Source: Streptomyces anulatus
GTDB taxonomy: Bacteria > Actinomycetota > Actinomycetes > Streptomycetales > Streptomycetaceae
DNA: 53,563 nucleotides
Reading direction: 5' to 3'
NCBI RefSeq assembly: GCF_000721175.1
Contig: NZ_JOEZ01000041.1
Coordinates: 1-53,563 of the forward strand
Shown piece after piece: positions 25,880-33,935 of the stretch. A program made the position numbers and the translations under genes. The notes beneath the pieces are model-generated. The model did no database searches, was not told where the DNA came from, and worked only from the letters and a program-made list of their open reading frames with translations. Numbering within the stretch: position 1 is the stretch's first letter; each line of letters starts with the position of its first letter.

Positions 25880-27328
25880 ATGACTGACGCAGTGAAGAAC
25901 TCCGAGCGCTCCGATTACGACGTCGTGGTCATCGGTGCGGGTCCGGTGGGGGAGAACGTGGCCGACCGGGCCCGCGCCGCCGGGCTTGCCACCGCGGTGG
26001 TGGAGTCCGAGCTGGTCGGCGGCGAATGCTCCTACTGGGCCTGCATGCCGAGCAAGGCGCTGCTGCGCCCCGTCGTCGCCCGCGCCGACGCCCGCCGGGT
26101 GCCGGGCCTGAGCTCCGCCGTACAGGGCACCCTGGACGTCCAGGCCGTCCTCGCCCACCGCGACGAGGAGACGAGCCACTGGAAGGACGACGGCCAGGTC
26201 GCCTGGCTGGAGAGCGTCGGCGCGGACGTCCACCGGGGCATGGGCCGCCTCACCGGCCCCCGCGCGGTCACCGTCACTGCCCCCGACGGCACGGAGCACC
26301 GGCTCTCCGCCCGGCATGCCGTCGCCGTCTGCACCGGCAGCCGGGCCGTCGTCCCCGCCCTCCCCGGCATCGAGGAGGCACGCCCCTGGACCAGCCGTGA
26401 GGCCACCAGCGCCAAGGAGGCTCCCCGCCGGCTCGTGGTCGTCGGCGGGGGAGTCGTGGGCGTGGAGATGGCGACCGTCTGGCAGGCGCTCGGCTCCGAG
26501 GTGACCCTGCTGATCCGGGGCAGCGGCCTGCTCCCGAAGATGGAGCCCTTCGCGGGCGAGCTGATCGCCGACGCCCTCACGGAGGCCGGGGCCCGGATCC
26601 GTACCGGCGTCTCCGTCACCGAGGTCCGGCGCCCCGCACCCGACGGCCCGGTCACCGTCGACCTGGACGACGGCGACCGCATCGAGGCCGACGAGATCCT
26701 CTTCGCCACCGGCCGGGCCCCGCGCACGGACGACCTGGGCCTGGAGACGATCGGCCTCGAACCCGGCTCCTGGCTCACCGTGGACGACAGCTGCCGTGTC
26801 GAGGGCACGGACTGGCTGTACGCGGTCGGGGACGTCAACCACCGCGCCCTGCTGACCCACCAGGGCAAGTACCAGGCCCGGATCGCGGGCGCGGCGATCG
26901 CCGCCCGCGCCCGGAAGGCCCCCCTCCTGGAGACCGGCCCCTGGGGCGCCCACGCGGCCACCGCCGACCACGCGGCCGTTCCCCAGGTCGTCTTCACCGA
27001 CCCCGAGGCCGCATCCGTCGGCCTCACCCTCACCGACGCCGAACGCGCCGGCCACCGCGTACGCGCCGTCGACTACGACCTCGCCTCGGTCGCCGGCTCC
27101 GGCCTCTACGCCGACGGCTACCGGGGCCGCGCCCGGATGATCGTGGACCTGGACCGTGAGATCCTCCTCGGCGTCACCTTCGTCGGCCCGGGCATCGGGG
27201 AACTCCTGCACTCGGCGACGGTCGCGGTCGCGGGGGAGGTCCCCATCGACCGCCTGTGGCACGCGGTTCCGGCGTACCCGACCATCAGCGAGGTGTGGCT
27301 GCGGCTGCTGGAGACCTTCAGGGGGTAG
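25880..27328 (+). CDS. FAD-dependent pyridine-nucleotide disulfide oxidoreductase (Lpd/MerA-like)
   Basis: A 482-residue two-dinucleotide-binding-domain flavoprotein. The FAD motif V-V-I-G-A-G-P-V-G-E-N is near residue 17, the redox-active cysteines are C50 and C55 in G-G-E-C-S-Y-W-A-C-M-P-S-K, and the NAD(P)H motif V-V-V-G-G-G-V-V-G-V-E is near 190. The second FAD segment is L-Y-A-V-G-D-V. The C-terminal catalytic His is in W-H-A-V-P-A-Y-P-T-I-S-E. The disulfide substrate is unknown. It shares a 127-base divergent promoter region with the SigR-dependent thioredoxin gene. Confidence 0.88.
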   Translation: MTDAVKNSERSDYDVVVIGAGPVGENVADRARAAGLATAVVESELVGGECSYWACMPSKALLRPVVARADARRVPGLSSAVQGTLDVQAVLAHRDEETSHWKDDGQVAWLESVGADVHRGMGRLTGPRAVTVTAPDGTEHRLSARHAVAVCTGSRAVVPALPGIEEARPWTSREATSAKEAPRRLVVVGGGVVGVEMATVWQALGSEVTLLIRGSGLLPKMEPFAGELIADALTEAGARIRTGVSVTEVRRPAPDGPVTVDLDDGDRIEADEILFATGRAPRTDDLGLETIGLEPGSWLTVDDSCRVEGTDWLYAVGDVNHRALLTHQGKYQARIAGAAIAARARKAPLLETGPWGAHAATADHAAVPQVVFTDPEAASVGLTLTDAERAGHRVRAVDYDLASVAGSGLYADGYRGRARMIVDLDREILLGVTFVGPGIGELLHSATVAVAGEVPIDRLWHAVPAYPTISEVWLRLLETFRG

Positions 27329-27511
27329 GAACCGCCGTCGAGTGCACCCAGCGGGGAGACCGAGGTGGCCTTCTTGGGGTGGCTCCCCGCATTCCGTCCG
27401 CAGCCCACCCTCCGGGCGCTCGGCCTGTTTGCCCGCCATCTGCGGGCCACCGGCCGCGACATCGGTATACGGCCGACCGGCAAGGAGGGGGGACGGACCT
27501 GTCGCAGTGCG

Positions 27512-27970
27512 TCATGGGGTCGGCTTTCGTCTTCCGGGGAGCGGGGGAGGCATCAGGTGCCGGCGGGCCACGGCCACGAGCAGGACATAGGCGAGCACCA
27601 CCAGCACGACCGTGATGATCCACGCACGCGATCCGGTCGGCCCGTAGACCCGTCCCGCGTTGCCCACGTCCACGGCCGGCGCCGTCTGTCCGGCCTCGAA
27701 CGTGTCCCGGCCGCTCCCGTACAGCTTGACGCCCACGAGCTCCACAGTGCCGTCGTCGGACCGGAACGTGCCCGACCACTCGCACGTGGTGTGCCCGGAG
27801 TGACCCGCGCACACGAGACGGGCGGCGGTGAAGGTACCCCGCGGCCCGTCCGCCGTGGCGGCCCTGGCAGCGGTGCCGAGGTTCGGCACCGTCACCCAGA
27901 ACAGCAGGACTCCGGCCAGCAGGAGCAGCAGGGACACGAACCCGGAGGGCCTGCTCCCGCCCGAGGCCAT
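27512..27970 (-). CDS. Small membrane protein of unknown function
   Basis: A 152-residue protein with two hydrophobic helices, one near residues 10-30 and one near 115-138, and an exported-looking loop of about 80 residues between them that contains two Cys (L-V-C-A-G-H and T-T-C-E-W) able to form a disulfide. I do not recognise the family. ATG 27970 lies 4 bases after the stop of the next membrane protein gene, so the two are co-transcribed. Both might act in the envelope. Confidence 0.65.
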   Translation of the reverse strand: MASGGSRPSGFVSLLLLLAGVLLFWVTVPNLGTAARAATADGPRGTFTAARLVCAGHSGHTTCEWSGTFRSDDGTVELVGVKLYGSGRDTFEAGQTAPAVDVGNAGRVYGPTGSRAWIITVVLVVLAYVLLVAVARRHLMPPPLPGRRKPTP

Positions 27971-27974
27971 GCGT

Positions 27975-28538
27975 TCAGTCCTTCGGCGCGCAGGCACACC
28001 GTGCGGTGGCGTTGTCCGGCCGGTCCGCGCGGGTGTGCAGGTACATCGCCACCACCATGGGGATCGTCACCAGGGTGTTGTAGAAGAGGTGCAGTTCCAC
28101 CCGGGGCATGATCAGCTGAACCAGGCTCATGGGAGCGGACTTGCCCAGCAGGTGTGCTCCCGCGAGCACTTGGACCAGGAGCAGCAGGTGCTCCAGGTGA
28201 TGCCACACCTGGATCCCCAGCGACACCTTCCACCAGGTACCCGAGCGGCCGGTGAAGCCCGGGCGAAGGAGGAACAGGCCGACCATCATCACCAGGGCGT
28301 AGCCATAGTGCATCCACTCCGAAGTGACGAGCCACGGGAACGGCATCCCCAGCACGCCGCGCGCCTCCGGGATCGGCCAGCCCATGACGTAGATCTGGTA
28401 CGCCTGGACCAGGTGTTCCGCCCAGTGCGCGACGACGATGAACATGAAGAGACGCAGGCCGAGTTGATGATGACGGCTGTTGAGCGAGTCGAGCCCGCCT
28501 CGCAGGATCTGTGGTGAGGCTCCCGTGCTGATGGCCAT
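27975..28538 (-). CDS. His-rich integral membrane protein of unknown function
   Basis: A 187-residue protein with four to five hydrophobic helices. Histidines cluster at helix edges: V-A-H-W-A-E-H-L-V-Q-A-Y near residue 37, E-W-M-H-Y-G-Y-A, W-H-H-L-E-H-L-L-L near 113, and L-H-L-F-Y-N-T. The spacing suggests metal or heme binding or a membrane di-metal site, but no known family comes to mind. It starts the two-gene minus-strand unit with the 152-residue membrane protein. Confidence 0.7.
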   Translation of the reverse strand: MAISTGASPQILRGGLDSLNSRHHQLGLRLFMFIVVAHWAEHLVQAYQIYVMGWPIPEARGVLGMPFPWLVTSEWMHYGYALVMMVGLFLLRPGFTGRSGTWWKVSLGIQVWHHLEHLLLLVQVLAGAHLLGKSAPMSLVQLIMPRVELHLFYNTLVTIPMVVAMYLHTRADRPDNATARCACAPKD

Positions 28539-28821
28539 GCCTGAACCTCCACGGTCGGGGAACGGTGGCTCATTACATCAGCACCGCGCATGGGTGGGCT
28601 TCTCCCGGAGTGCTCTTCTTGAGGGCCGGTTCGCGGACGCCCGCGCCCCTGCCGAACGGCCCGGGGCACACCCGCGGTGTGCGCGGCGCCGGACGCCCCG
28701 GCAGCCGCCGAACAGATGCCGCTGCTCCGGGGCTTGATCGCAGGAGGACGGGGCGTCCCTTCCTTGTGCTCGGTCGGAGGTCCGGCCGTGACACCGGGTG
28801 TTCCCTTGTTCCGAGGCGCAG

Positions 28822-28850
28822 TTGCCACGGACAGGACGGTTCATTAGCTT
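28822..28850 (+). promoter_or_regulatory. Housekeeping-type promoter
   Basis: TTGCCA (28822-28827) and TAGCTT (28845-28850) are separated by 17 bases, a good match to the HrdB pattern. It would drive the AhpD-like/MDMPI pair with a 5' leader of about 75 bases. The rest of the 395-base gap 28539-28933 shows nothing further that I can name. Confidence 0.5.
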
Positions 28851-28933
28851 CCTGGCATCACGAGGCCCGGTCGCTCCGCCGCCACTTGACCCTCGCCGGA
28901 CGTCTGTCTCCCCCTTCTCCTGGAGGAAGAGCC

Positions 28934-29497
28934 ATGCCCCATATCGCACTGAACAACGACCTCCCCGGAATCACCGGACTGATGGCCCACCGTCCCGGAA
29001 CCGGCGGGCCGCTGGGCGACCTCGCGGACGCTCTGCTGAGGGCGCCGTCCTCGCTCGAAGCGGGAGAGCGTGAGCTGATCGCGGCGTACGTCTCGCGGCT
29101 CAACGGCACCGAATTCTGCTCCTCCTCGCACGGGGCTTTCGCCGCCGCGCAGTTGGCCGGCGGACAGGAGCTGGTCCGGGCCGTGCTGGCCGACCCCGAA
29201 ACCGCACCGATCAGTGGCCGGCTGCGTGCGTTGCTGGGCGTGGCGGCCGAGGTCCGGAGTGCCGCGCGTCCGGTCTCCGACAAGGCGATCGCGGCGGCTC
29301 GCGCCGAGGGCGTGGACGACACTGACCTGCACGACACCGTTCTGATCGCCGCGGCGTTCTGCATGTACAACCGCTACGTCAGCTGCCTCGCAACGGAGCT
29401 GCCCAAGGACGACGAGTACTACCAGCACGCCGCCCGGCGGATCGTGGCCGACGGCTACCGGGCCGGGATCGTCCGGGGAAGCGGGTCTGCCGTATGA
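28934..29497 (+). CDS. AhpD-like carboxymuconolactone decarboxylase-fold protein
   Basis: A 187-residue protein of the peroxidase-related AhpD/CMD group. The core motif aligns as E47-x11-T59-x2-C62-x3-H66, so the peroxidatic Cys and the His of AhpD (E-x11-C-x2-C-x3-H) are present but the partner Cys is replaced by Thr. A single-Cys site cannot form the usual intramolecular disulfide. A strong GGAGGAAGAG ribosome binding site precedes ATG 28934. The stop overlaps the start of the MDMPI gene (ATGA). Confidence 0.82.
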   Translation: MPHIALNNDLPGITGLMAHRPGTGGPLGDLADALLRAPSSLEAGERELIAAYVSRLNGTEFCSSSHGAFAAAQLAGGQELVRAVLADPETAPISGRLRALLGVAAEVRSAARPVSDKAIAAARAEGVDDTDLHDTVLIAAAFCMYNRYVSCLATELPKDDEYYQHAARRIVADGYRAGIVRGSGSAV

Positions 29498-30228
29498 CGG
29501 ACAGGGCCGCTGAACCGCTGCCGGACACCGTCCACCACCTCACCTACCGCGCCTGTCGGGAGAACATCACCCGACTCGTCACCTCGGGCCCGTCGGTCGC
29601 GGAGCTCCCCGTGCCGGCCTGTCCCGGCTGGAGCGTGCGCGATCTCGTCGGACACCTCGTGGTGGTCTGCCGCATGGCCGTCGACGAGGAGCCGGGCGAG
29701 ATCAGCGAGCCGCCGCCTCCCCCTCCGGACATACCTGTCGCCGAACTCGTCCTCACTTGGGCCGAGTTGGAGAAAGAGCTGCCAGGGGTGCTGCCGCGTG
29801 CGGACTGGCTGCGCCGCCGCATACTTCCTCTGGACGCGCTCTCGCACGAGCTCGATCTCCGTTCGGCCCTTGGCATACCCCCGCCCGACCGTTCCCCCGC
29901 CCTCGCCGACGCGCTGGATCTCGCCGTCATGGGCTTCACCCTGTCACTGAACGGGCATGGCCTGCCTCCGTTGCGTATCCGGACGCCCGACCGGGTGTGG
30001 ACCGCGGGGGAGGGCGAACCGGCCGCCACGTTGCGCGGAGGGAGTCTGGAGATCTTCCGCGCTCTGACCGGGCGGCGTACGGTCCGGCAGGTCGGCGAGC
30101 TGTCCTGGAGCGCCCCGTCGGCCATGTGGCTGCCCGCGTTCACCTGGGGTCCCTTCACGCCGCCGACGCGCACCGTCGAGGGGGCGGCGCCCACCGGTCC
30201 GGCACCGGGCCTCCACTCCCGCAACTGA
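29494..30228 (+). CDS. Maleylpyruvate isomerase-family mycothiol-dependent protein (MDMPI/DinB fold)
   Basis: A 244-residue protein. The N-terminal MDMPI_N domain is visible from V-P-A-C-P-G-W-S-V-R-D-L-V-G-H-L near residues 40-56, where the first metal His lies in G-H-L; other metal ligands are likely in A-L-S-H-E-L-D-L near 130. The C-terminal domain carries T-L-R-G-G-S-L-E-I-F-R-A-L-T-G-R-R. The family uses mycothiol or has lost catalysis. Translational coupling to an AhpD-like protein suggests a shared thiol-redox or detoxifying job. Confidence 0.82.
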   Translation: MTDRAAEPLPDTVHHLTYRACRENITRLVTSGPSVAELPVPACPGWSVRDLVGHLVVVCRMAVDEEPGEISEPPPPPPDIPVAELVLTWAELEKELPGVLPRADWLRRRILPLDALSHELDLRSALGIPPPDRSPALADALDLAVMGFTLSLNGHGLPPLRIRTPDRVWTAGEGEPAATLRGGSLEIFRALTGRRTVRQVGELSWSAPSAMWLPAFTWGPFTPPTRTVEGAAPTGPAPGLHSRN

Positions 30229-30269
30229 TGATCGTCGCCAACCGGGAGGCCGAGTGGCGACGATCATCA
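30226..30269. terminator. 15-bp perfect hairpin terminator
   Basis: Arms 30226-30240 (tgatgatcgtcgcca) and 30255-30269 are exact complements around a 14-base loop. The left arm begins with the stop codon of the MDMPI gene, and the hairpin separates it from the convergent ABC1 gene. Confidence 0.8.
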
Positions 30270-30303
30270 GAGCCCGGGGCCGCGTACTCCCGTCGGCTCC
30301 CGC

Positions 30304-31647
30304 TCAGCCGGCTGTCTCCAGCCGGCGGCGCCGCTCGCCGGCGGGGCGGCCCGACGCCGCGCGGAAGACGATGGGGCGGGCGATGGCCTGGAAGTCCACG
30401 TCGGGGTCGAGACGGCGGACCGTCTGCTCCACCATGAGGAGCGCGAGGAGGGGGAACACGAACTCCGACGAGGCGTAGATGCCGTTGCGCCGTTGGCTGG
30501 CGAACAGCTCGGTGGAGAAGGCGATCAGGTCGAAGTCGCGGGCGGTGGTGCCGCCGTACCGGTCGACGAGGCGGGTCATGTCCGCGGTGAAGGCGGCGGT
30601 GTCGCTGCGCCGGTCGACCAGTTCGGCGCTGGCCAGGACCGCTTCGGCGCACCGGGGGCCGTTGCGGAAGCCGAGGTTGAGGAAGAACAGGGCCAGGTTC
30701 TCCCGTACGACTTCGGGGACGCGGTAGACGAATCCGGCGTCGAGTACGACCACGGAGCCGGAGCGGGTGAGACGCAGGTTGCCGGGGTGCAGGTCGCAAT
30801 GGACCAGCCCGGTGCAGAACAGCATCTCGAAGACGGCCCGGAGAGTCTGGTCGGCGAGTGCCCGCCGGCGCTCCGTGCTCAGCTCGGCCACCTCGACGTG
30901 GTCGTGCACTCCGGGCACGAAGTCCATGACCACACAGGCCTCGCCGCTCAGCGCGGCTACGGGCGCGGGTACGGCGATGAACTCGAGGGTGGAGAGGTCG
31001 TCGTGGAGCAGGGCGAGGTTCCGCGCCTCGGAGTCGAGGTCGAGTTGGCGGAGCACGCTCGCCCCGACGGCGTGCGCCATGTCGGCGAGAGGGGCTCCGC
31101 GCAGGCCCGGCAGGCGTCCCGCGAGCGCGAAGACCGTGCTGAGGATGGTGACGTCGCGGCGGACCGTTTCGGTGAGTCCGGGCCGGCGGAGCTTGACCGC
31201 CACCCGGGTTCCGTCGCTCAGACGGGCCGGGTAGACGCAGGCGATGCTGCCCGACCCCAGGGGCTCGGGGTCGAAGTCCGTCAGCGACTGCGCCCAGCCG
31301 GGGCCGAGATGCTCCGCCAGCACGTGATGGACGTCCCGGGGCCGCATGGGTTCGACGCTGTCGTGGAGCCGTTTGAGCGCCGTGCAGGCGCGGGGCGGCA
31401 GGACGTCCTCGCGAGTGCTGGCGATCTGGGCGAACTTGATGAAGGCCGGGCCGAGTCGCTCGACGATCCGCGCGAGCTCCTCGGGCCAGTCCGCAGCGGT
31501 GACCGGCCGCCCCCTCAGGCGCCCCCAGGAGCGTCGCACCAGGTGGCGGGCGGTGCCCGCGGAGACGGTCGACAGGATCCGGCCGAGGCGCAGGAGGGCT
31601 GCGGTGGTGGTCACGGAGGGCAGATCAGGACGTTCAGCTCGTTCCAT
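30304..31647 (-). CDS. ABC1/UbiB-family atypical kinase
   Basis: A 447-residue AarF/UbiB protein. The N-terminal extension motif appears as F-I-K-F-A-Q near residue 69-75, where the usual K-x-G-Q reads K-F-A-Q. Nucleotide-binding signs are V-A-V-K-L-R-R-P-G near 150, H-C-D-L-H-P-G-N-L near 285, and V-V-L-D-A-G-F-V-Y (a D-F-G/D-A-G metal site) near 302. The C-terminus lacks obvious membrane helices. UbiB proteins support quinone or lipid metabolism; here the partner is unknown. A 13-base palindrome lies 20 bases upstream of its start. Confidence 0.88.
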   Translation of the reverse strand: MERAERPDLPSVTTTAALLRLGRILSTVSAGTARHLVRRSWGRLRGRPVTAADWPEELARIVERLGPAFIKFAQIASTREDVLPPRACTALKRLHDSVEPMRPRDVHHVLAEHLGPGWAQSLTDFDPEPLGSGSIACVYPARLSDGTRVAVKLRRPGLTETVRRDVTILSTVFALAGRLPGLRGAPLADMAHAVGASVLRQLDLDSEARNLALLHDDLSTLEFIAVPAPVAALSGEACVVMDFVPGVHDHVEVAELSTERRRALADQTLRAVFEMLFCTGLVHCDLHPGNLRLTRSGSVVVLDAGFVYRVPEVVRENLALFFLNLGFRNGPRCAEAVLASAELVDRRSDTAAFTADMTRLVDRYGGTTARDFDLIAFSTELFASQRRNGIYASSEFVFPLLALLMVEQTVRRLDPDVDFQAIARPIVFRAASGRPAGERRRRLETAG

Positions 31648-31666
31648 ATGGCCACACGTTCCTTAA

Positions 31667-31679
31667 GTAGATGATCTAC
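31667..31679. promoter_or_regulatory. 13-bp palindrome upstream of the ABC1 gene
   Basis: gtagat-g-atctac is a perfect dyad 20 bases upstream of the ABC1-kinase start in the divergent gap with the HEAT-like gene. It could be a repressor site. The regulator is unknown. Confidence 0.4.
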
Positions 31680-31720
31680 GGGACCCAGTATCCGCCAAGG
31701 CGCCCCTGGAGGCATCGTGC

Positions 31721-31756
31721 TTGACAGGTGGATGTGACTTAGTTTTCATATAACTA
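31721..31756 (+). promoter_or_regulatory. Promoter with overlapping palindrome for the HEAT-like gene
   Basis: TTGACA at 31721-31726 is a full -35 consensus. TCATAT at 31746-31751, 19 bases downstream, is a plausible -10. The dyad TAGTT-N7-AACTA at 31740-31756 covers the -10, as a repressor operator would. A clear CGGAGGAAAC ribosome binding site follows before ATG 31794. This stretch is notably AT-rich for the window. Confidence 0.5.
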
Positions 31757-31793
31757 CCTCGCACGGGGTGCACTACCTAACTGCGGAGGAAAC

Positions 31794-32990
31794 ATGACCC
31801 AATCGATCGAATCCCGGATGCAGGAAGGCCTGGTGGCCCTCACGCCGCCGCCGGCCGCCCGGTACAACGACCCCGCGGAGTACCTGGACTTCGCCCGGCC
31901 GATCACCGAGAAGTTCCTGCCGTACGACACCCGTAGCGACACTGAGCTCCGGGAGGTCACCGAAGGGCACGAGAGCCCCCTGGAGCGCGAGCGCGCGCTG
32001 TGGGAGTTCGCCGACCGCAACCCGGAGGAGAGCCTGGCGTTCATCTCCGACACGATCGGCACCGAGAAGGACCGCCTGGTCCGCTCGGGCGCGCTGTGGC
32101 TGGCCCTGCGTTCGGCCGGCCCGAGGGCCATGGACGTCCTCGCGAAGTACGCGACGGACGACGACCCCGAGGTCGCCGACTGGGCGCGCGTACTCACCGG
32201 TGACATCACCGGCGTGAAGCCGCAGCGGGTGTACAGCGAGGCCGAGGTCGAGGAGACCGGGTACTTCGACCAGACGGTGCCGCTCATCATCGGCGGCCGG
32301 GTCGTCATCATGACCCCTGGCGTCGGCGCGGTCCGTGCGGTGCTCTCGCCGCTGTGGTTCGACTCCATCCTCGGCCGTGTGCTCGCGAGCACCAACGTCG
32401 AGACGATCCGGACCGACCTCACCGTCGAGAAGGAGCTCAAGGGTCTGAACGAGGACGGCTCGTGCCACTACGAGATCTTCCCGTTCCGCGGGCTGAGCGT
32501 CGAGTACGACGGCAACAACCTGGAGCACAACTACCTCTCCGAGACGCTGCGTCCGTTCTACCCGAGCGGCTTCGTCGGCAAGGGTGAGATGGTCGAGGTG
32601 CCCGTGTCGCTCGGCCGTATCGCGCTCACCTCGCTCGCCCGCAAGGGCGAGGTGGCCATCCAGGGCGACGGTCCGCGTGCGCAGCGCCTGCGCGACGCCG
32701 ACATGCCGTTCGTGGAGAGCGTGCGCGGTCGGTACTACGGCTGGGCCGCGGTCAACCTGGACCGCACCTTCGACCGTGGCACCGTCGGCGCCGGCGACGT
32801 GCAGCTGTCGAACCCGACGGACCCGATCGCGGGCCCGATGACCAACGCCAAGCTGTACGGCACGTTCCGCGGCAAGACGGGTGACTACACCGGCGCGGGC
32901 CGCTACACGCTCAACTCGATCAAGTGCCACGGCCGTCCCGACGGCAAGATCGACGTGGTCCAGGGCGGTGCCGAGCTGGCCGCCGAGTGA
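31794..32990 (+). CDS. Unrecognised HEAT-like protein
   Basis: A 398-residue soluble protein with no signal peptide. Residues about 60-140 are helical with HEAT-repeat character: E-R-A-L-W-E-F-A, R-S-G-A-L-W-L-A-L-R-S, and D-D-D-P-E-V-A-D-W-A-R. The C-terminal 250 residues look beta-rich (I-I-G-G-R-V-V-I-M-T-P-G-V-G, Y-E-I-F-P-F-R-G-L-S-V-E-Y, and V-N-L-D-R-T-F-D) without catalytic motifs known to me. It has its own strong promoter, ribosome binding site and a 14-bp perfect terminator, so it is a single well-expressed unit. A structural, binding or modification role is possible. Confidence 0.75.
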   Translation: MTQSIESRMQEGLVALTPPPAARYNDPAEYLDFARPITEKFLPYDTRSDTELREVTEGHESPLERERALWEFADRNPEESLAFISDTIGTEKDRLVRSGALWLALRSAGPRAMDVLAKYATDDDPEVADWARVLTGDITGVKPQRVYSEAEVEETGYFDQTVPLIIGGRVVIMTPGVGAVRAVLSPLWFDSILGRVLASTNVETIRTDLTVEKELKGLNEDGSCHYEIFPFRGLSVEYDGNNLEHNYLSETLRPFYPSGFVGKGEMVEVPVSLGRIALTSLARKGEVAIQGDGPRAQRLRDADMPFVESVRGRYYGWAAVNLDRTFDRGTVGAGDVQLSNPTDPIAGPMTNAKLYGTFRGKTGDYTGAGRYTLNSIKCHGRPDGKIDVVQGGAELAAE

Positions 32991-33007
32991 CCTGTGTCGT
33001 GACGTGA

Positions 33008-33040
33008 CGGTGCACCCCCACGAGGTGTGGGGGTGCACCG
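33008..33040. terminator. Perfect 14-bp hairpin terminator
   Basis: Arms 33008-33021 (cggtgcacccccac) and 33027-33040 are exact complements around a five-base loop, followed by ttgtgt. It lies 18 bases after the HEAT-like gene. Confidence 0.85.
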
Positions 33041-33116
33041 TTGTGTCGTGCCCGGACCGGTGCCGGGTGTCGAAGTGGCCGGGCCCGCGGGCCGGTCCGC
33101 CGGCCCGGGCGGCTCA

Positions 33117-33279
33117 GAGCCTGTCGGGTGACCTCTGACCGGGCGGCCACGCCCTGGCACGCACGCCTCCGGCGTTGCCGAAATGCCCTGGTGGCTCCGC
33201 TACGAGGACCTGTCGGCGCCTTGGAACCGCACGCACCGGACCGCGTCCGCTTTCCGGTCGAAGGCCACCCGACAGGCTC
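33117..33279. mobile_element. MITE-like element, copy 2 (163 bp)
   Basis: The element is the near twin of the one at 17497-17660 and in the same orientation, with terminal inverted repeats gagcctgtcgggtg and cacccgacaggctc and the same TCA on both sides (33114-33116 and 33280-33282). The right TCA is again the complement of a stop codon, that of the HxlR gene. It carries no transposase; the small open frame starting with ATG at 33183 is internal to the repeat. Confidence 0.8.
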
Positions 33280-33924
33280 TCAGTCCAGGCCGAGCATCAG
33301 GGTGCAGCGGAGCACGGCATCCGGGTCGCCCTTGATCCGAACGTCGCCGGTGGCGAGGGCCTGGAACGGGGAGAGCAGCCGCGCCCCCACCCGGACGAAC
33401 GTACCGGCGTCGCACTCGATGGTCAGCGCGGGCTCCGCAACCGCGCCGCGCTCGAAGGACACCAGGCCGTCGCGCACCAGGATCTGGAAGGTCTGCTCGC
33501 CGACCCTGAACTCGTAGACCTCGTCCACCTGGGGGACGGCGTCGTCGACGATCATCGCCTGCACGGCGAGGAAGCCCCACTCGGCGCGGGTCGCCCCGTC
33601 GGCATCCGACTCGTCGAGGAACTTCAGGCCCCAGCGCGCGAGCGTGAGGACGGGCTCCCGCAGCTCCTGTCCGGACTCGGTGAGCCGGTAGAGCCGGGCG
33701 CGCCCGTCGTCGGCCACGGACGTCTGCTCCACCAGGCCGTGGTCGCCGAGCATCCGCAGCCGGTCGGTGAGCAGGTTGGGGCCGATCCCGGGAAGGTTCT
33801 CCAGCAAGCTCTTGAAGCGGGCGGGACCGATCAGCAGCTCCCGCACGATGAGGAGTGTCCACCGCTCACCGATGACGTCCAGCCCGGCGGCCAGACCGCA
33901 GAACTGTCCGTATTCTCGTTTCAC
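33280..33924 (-). CDS. HxlR-family regulator fused to an SCP2-like domain
   Basis: A 214-residue protein. The HxlR winged helix is at about residues 5-95: C-G-L-A-A-G-L-D-V-I-G-E-R-W-T-L-L-I-V-R-E-L, G-P-A-R-F-K-S-L-L-E, and L-T-D-R-L-R-M-L-G-D-H-G-L-V. A sterol-carrier-like SCP2 domain follows (about 120-214), ending with G-D-V-R-I-K-G-D-P-D-A. GTG 33924 is chosen because AAAGGAGG lies five bases upstream; the longer reading from 33960 lacks this. The SCP2 domain may sense a hydrophobic ligand. The stop codon touches MITE copy 2. Confidence 0.88.
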   Translation of the reverse strand: MKREYGQFCGLAAGLDVIGERWTLLIVRELLIGPARFKSLLENLPGIGPNLLTDRLRMLGDHGLVEQTSVADDGRARLYRLTESGQELREPVLTLARWGLKFLDESDADGATRAEWGFLAVQAMIVDDAVPQVDEVYEFRVGEQTFQILVRDGLVSFERGAVAEPALTIECDAGTFVRVGARLLSPFQALATGDVRIKGDPDAVLRCTLMLGLD

Positions 33925-33935
33925 GGCGGCCTCCT

